Below, piece by piece: positions 62,204 to 64,000 of a stretch of DNA of 64,000 bases. The DNA comes from Karalla daura (Eukaryota > Chordata > Actinopteri > Chaetodontiformes > Leiognathidae), in NCBI GenBank assembly GCA_029224185.1, contig CM055191.1, positions 24,918,305 to 24,982,304 of the forward strand. Direction: 5' to 3'. Positions within the stretch are counted from its first letter, which is position 1; every line of letters begins with the position of its first letter. The translations under genes and the position numbers were made by a program. Below the pieces are notes generated by a model that saw only the letters and a program-made list of their open reading frames with translations, was not told the DNA's origin and did not search any database.

Positions 62204-62460
62204 AGCCATCAATAATGTTTTGCTTGTGCCCGCCTGTCTGTCCTGGGTGAGGATCCCCTCCTCTGTCTCTCACCCTGAGGTTTCTCCCCTTTTTTCCCTG
62301 TCAGGGTTTTTTCTTGGGAGTTGTTCCTCAGCTTTTGTGAGGGTCTAAGGACAGGGGGTTTTTCACTATGTACACATTGTTGCTCTCTTTGTAAAGTGCT
62401 CTGAGATAACAGCTGTTATGAAATGGCACTTAAAACAAATAAAGTTGAAGTTGAAGTTTG
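62204..62460 (+). mobile_element. 3' tail of an L2-type LINE, plus strand
   Basis: The sequence is highly similar, in the same orientation, to 26459-26710. It shares the TTTTGCTTGTGCCCGC start, GTGAGGATCCCCTC, TTTTCTTGGGAGTTGTTCCT, GATAACAGCTGTTATGAAAT and the GTTGAAGTTGAAGTTTG end. Confidence 0.85.
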
Positions 62461-62469
62461 AACAAACAT

Positions 62470-64000
62470 AGTAAACATAATACACAGTTTTAACAAACAT
62501 AAGCAGCAAACTGTTTCGTATATGCATATCCTATTGGAGATGAGGGCCAATCGGAGGCTCATCAATGTAGGCTCAGGCACAGGTATACGGGGAAAACGTT
62601 TTCACTCCGGCCTTATGTTACAGCAGACACAAATGAGGGACCATCTTGTGAGGAGGAACGTAGCCTCACGCTCTCGCTCGGCCCTCTGTGTACGCTCAGA
62701 GGGCAGGGGGTGTCCCACGACGCTTGAAAGTCCCAAGAGCAGATAACCCAGCACTAGGTCCGATGTGCCTCTCGGTGCAAAAGGTACTTTTACGTCTCGG
62801 TGCTTGCACCTCGGTGACCTTGGGTTCAGATTGACGGGTCCATACCAGGGAATGAGATTGTTAAGTGGTACAACAAGTAAATTGCAGTAACGTCTGAACG
62901 TGTACCACGAAAGTACACACAACCAGACCCACGCACTCTGCACTGAATGTAATAGACATATCCCCGAACAGCCCGGGGCATGATGGAACAGTCCGTGTTG
63001 CTTCATTTGCATCAAGTTTGACATCAACTGGCCTAATAGTTCCGGAGAGGTAAGCACAAATGTCTTTTTCTTCTGCCCCTTGCAGCCACACATGCGATCC
63101 GAAAAGCGTGACCCCTGAATCAGTTCCTCCCCAATGAGTGATGAATCTGTCTGCCAAATATGAAAATGTCCAAGAGCACAACATCCCCGACAGTTTGTGT
63201 TTGGCAATATAGTGAATCGATTGTTTCCTTCGACTGTGTATAGAACATGTAGAATTGTTTGATATTCTCCCATGCAAAACAACTGTCAGCCTGTCACGTT
63301 TCTCAAAAGGCAAACTGCCACGGAGCCCTCCAGTAGGATTGGTCACAATCCAGACAATAACTCGGTCCATGAACATGCCAAACAGGGGGGGGCCAAAACA
63401 GCAGGGGCCTGAATACGATGAAAAGGTATAACAATGACACGAACATACAATCCCTGTGTCCCTAAAACTATTACTGTGCACTGACCTTTGGTCAGATACA
63501 TGACTAAATGAATGCTCACAACTGTGAAGAAGCAGGATGGTGAAGTTTCCGGTTCTTTCTCAATATCTGATTCCTCCTCTTCCGACCCACAAGGCTGGAT
63601 ACGCTCTCCAAAGCTGTTTTGTCGGTGTTCAAGGTCTGGTGTTCAGCAAGTACTATTAGGTATGATTGCCAGACCTGTGTAGGTGCAGTATTGTAAAAGG
63701 GCTGACAATATCAGATAAAACCAAACCATAGCCATTAAGTTAACACTAGAGAACGAGGATATATGATTTTTAACCATTCAAGGTGCCCTTTGAAGTACAT
63801 TAACGAAAGAAGGATGTATAAGGATGTAAGCAGCAAATCACATCGTAACGACTGCCAAAAATGCAATAACCAGCAACACTGGAAAGGTTTGGCCATTTTA
63901 AATATGACAAATACAATAATGTAATAAAACCTTTGAGCCAATATCGTAATAAACTGCATTTTGAAAGATTTGAAATTCTGCACTGTGTGGGTTTCTACAT
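62470..64000. other. unassigned stretch with two overlapping long minus-strand frames
   Basis: Minus-strand frames of 226 codons (62602-63282) and 206 codons (62861-63481) overlap in different phases. Neither shows a known domain or splice pattern. Part or all may be chance or an unrecognised mobile element. Confidence 0.35.

Overview
The window looks like nuclear DNA of a ray-finned (teleost) fish. It holds one ordinary host gene, split into many small GT-AG exons, set in dense layers of transposable elements of fish-typical families: Ty3/gypsy, BEL/Pao, Helitron, hAT, ISL2EU-type, PIF/Harbinger, Tc1-like, Penelope and several LINE clades. No rRNA, tRNA, operon or CRISPR array was seen. Family names are given from sequence motifs and memory; no database search was run.

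Region 1 (1 to about 12,000). The minus strand carries the 5' part of a Ty3/gypsy retrotransposon: an LTR at 1774-2516, an intact gag at 756-1757, and the start of pol running off the left edge. Next comes a decayed ISL2EU-like element (about 2,600-11,200). It has THAP and DDE transposase pieces on the plus strand and YqaJ nuclease and SWIM zinc-finger pieces on the minus strand. A 2,312-bp hAT element with a perfect 8-bp target duplication sits inside it (3533-5844).

Region 2 (about 11,900-28,900). A broken BEL/Pao element (LTR plus pol) abuts a broken Helitron on the minus strand, with a perfect 16-bp palindrome at the joint. A minus-strand LINE follows. Its reverse transcriptase is split by a 4,024-bp element with CACTG inverted termini (17348-21371), which carries the spliced 3' half of a cellular-looking gene resembling teleost SAMD3-like proteins. 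Beyond this lie a 33-bp minisatellite, a Penelope GIY-YIG fragment, an L2-type LINE tail and Harbinger remnants.

Region 3 (about 29,000-55,000). The minus strand carries the 3' two thirds of ascc3, the tandem-cassette Ski2-like helicase of the activating signal cointegrator complex. Twenty-eight exons join in frame to give 1,445 residues ending at a TAA at 29210-29212, with an AATAAA signal at 28997-29002. They cover the end of helicase cassette 1, the first Sec63 unit, all of cassette 2 and the second Sec63 unit. The introns hold a Tc1-like fossil, about 1.9 kb of degenerate telomere-type repeat, two LINE fragments, a hAT remnant and several long simple repeats.

Region 4 (about 55,000-64,000). 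No ascc3 exon was recognised here, so the 5' third of the gene should lie beyond the right edge. The stretch holds two L2-type 3' tails, an I/Nimb-like LINE, an internally deleted Harbinger transposase and another LINE fragment, followed by unidentified sequence.
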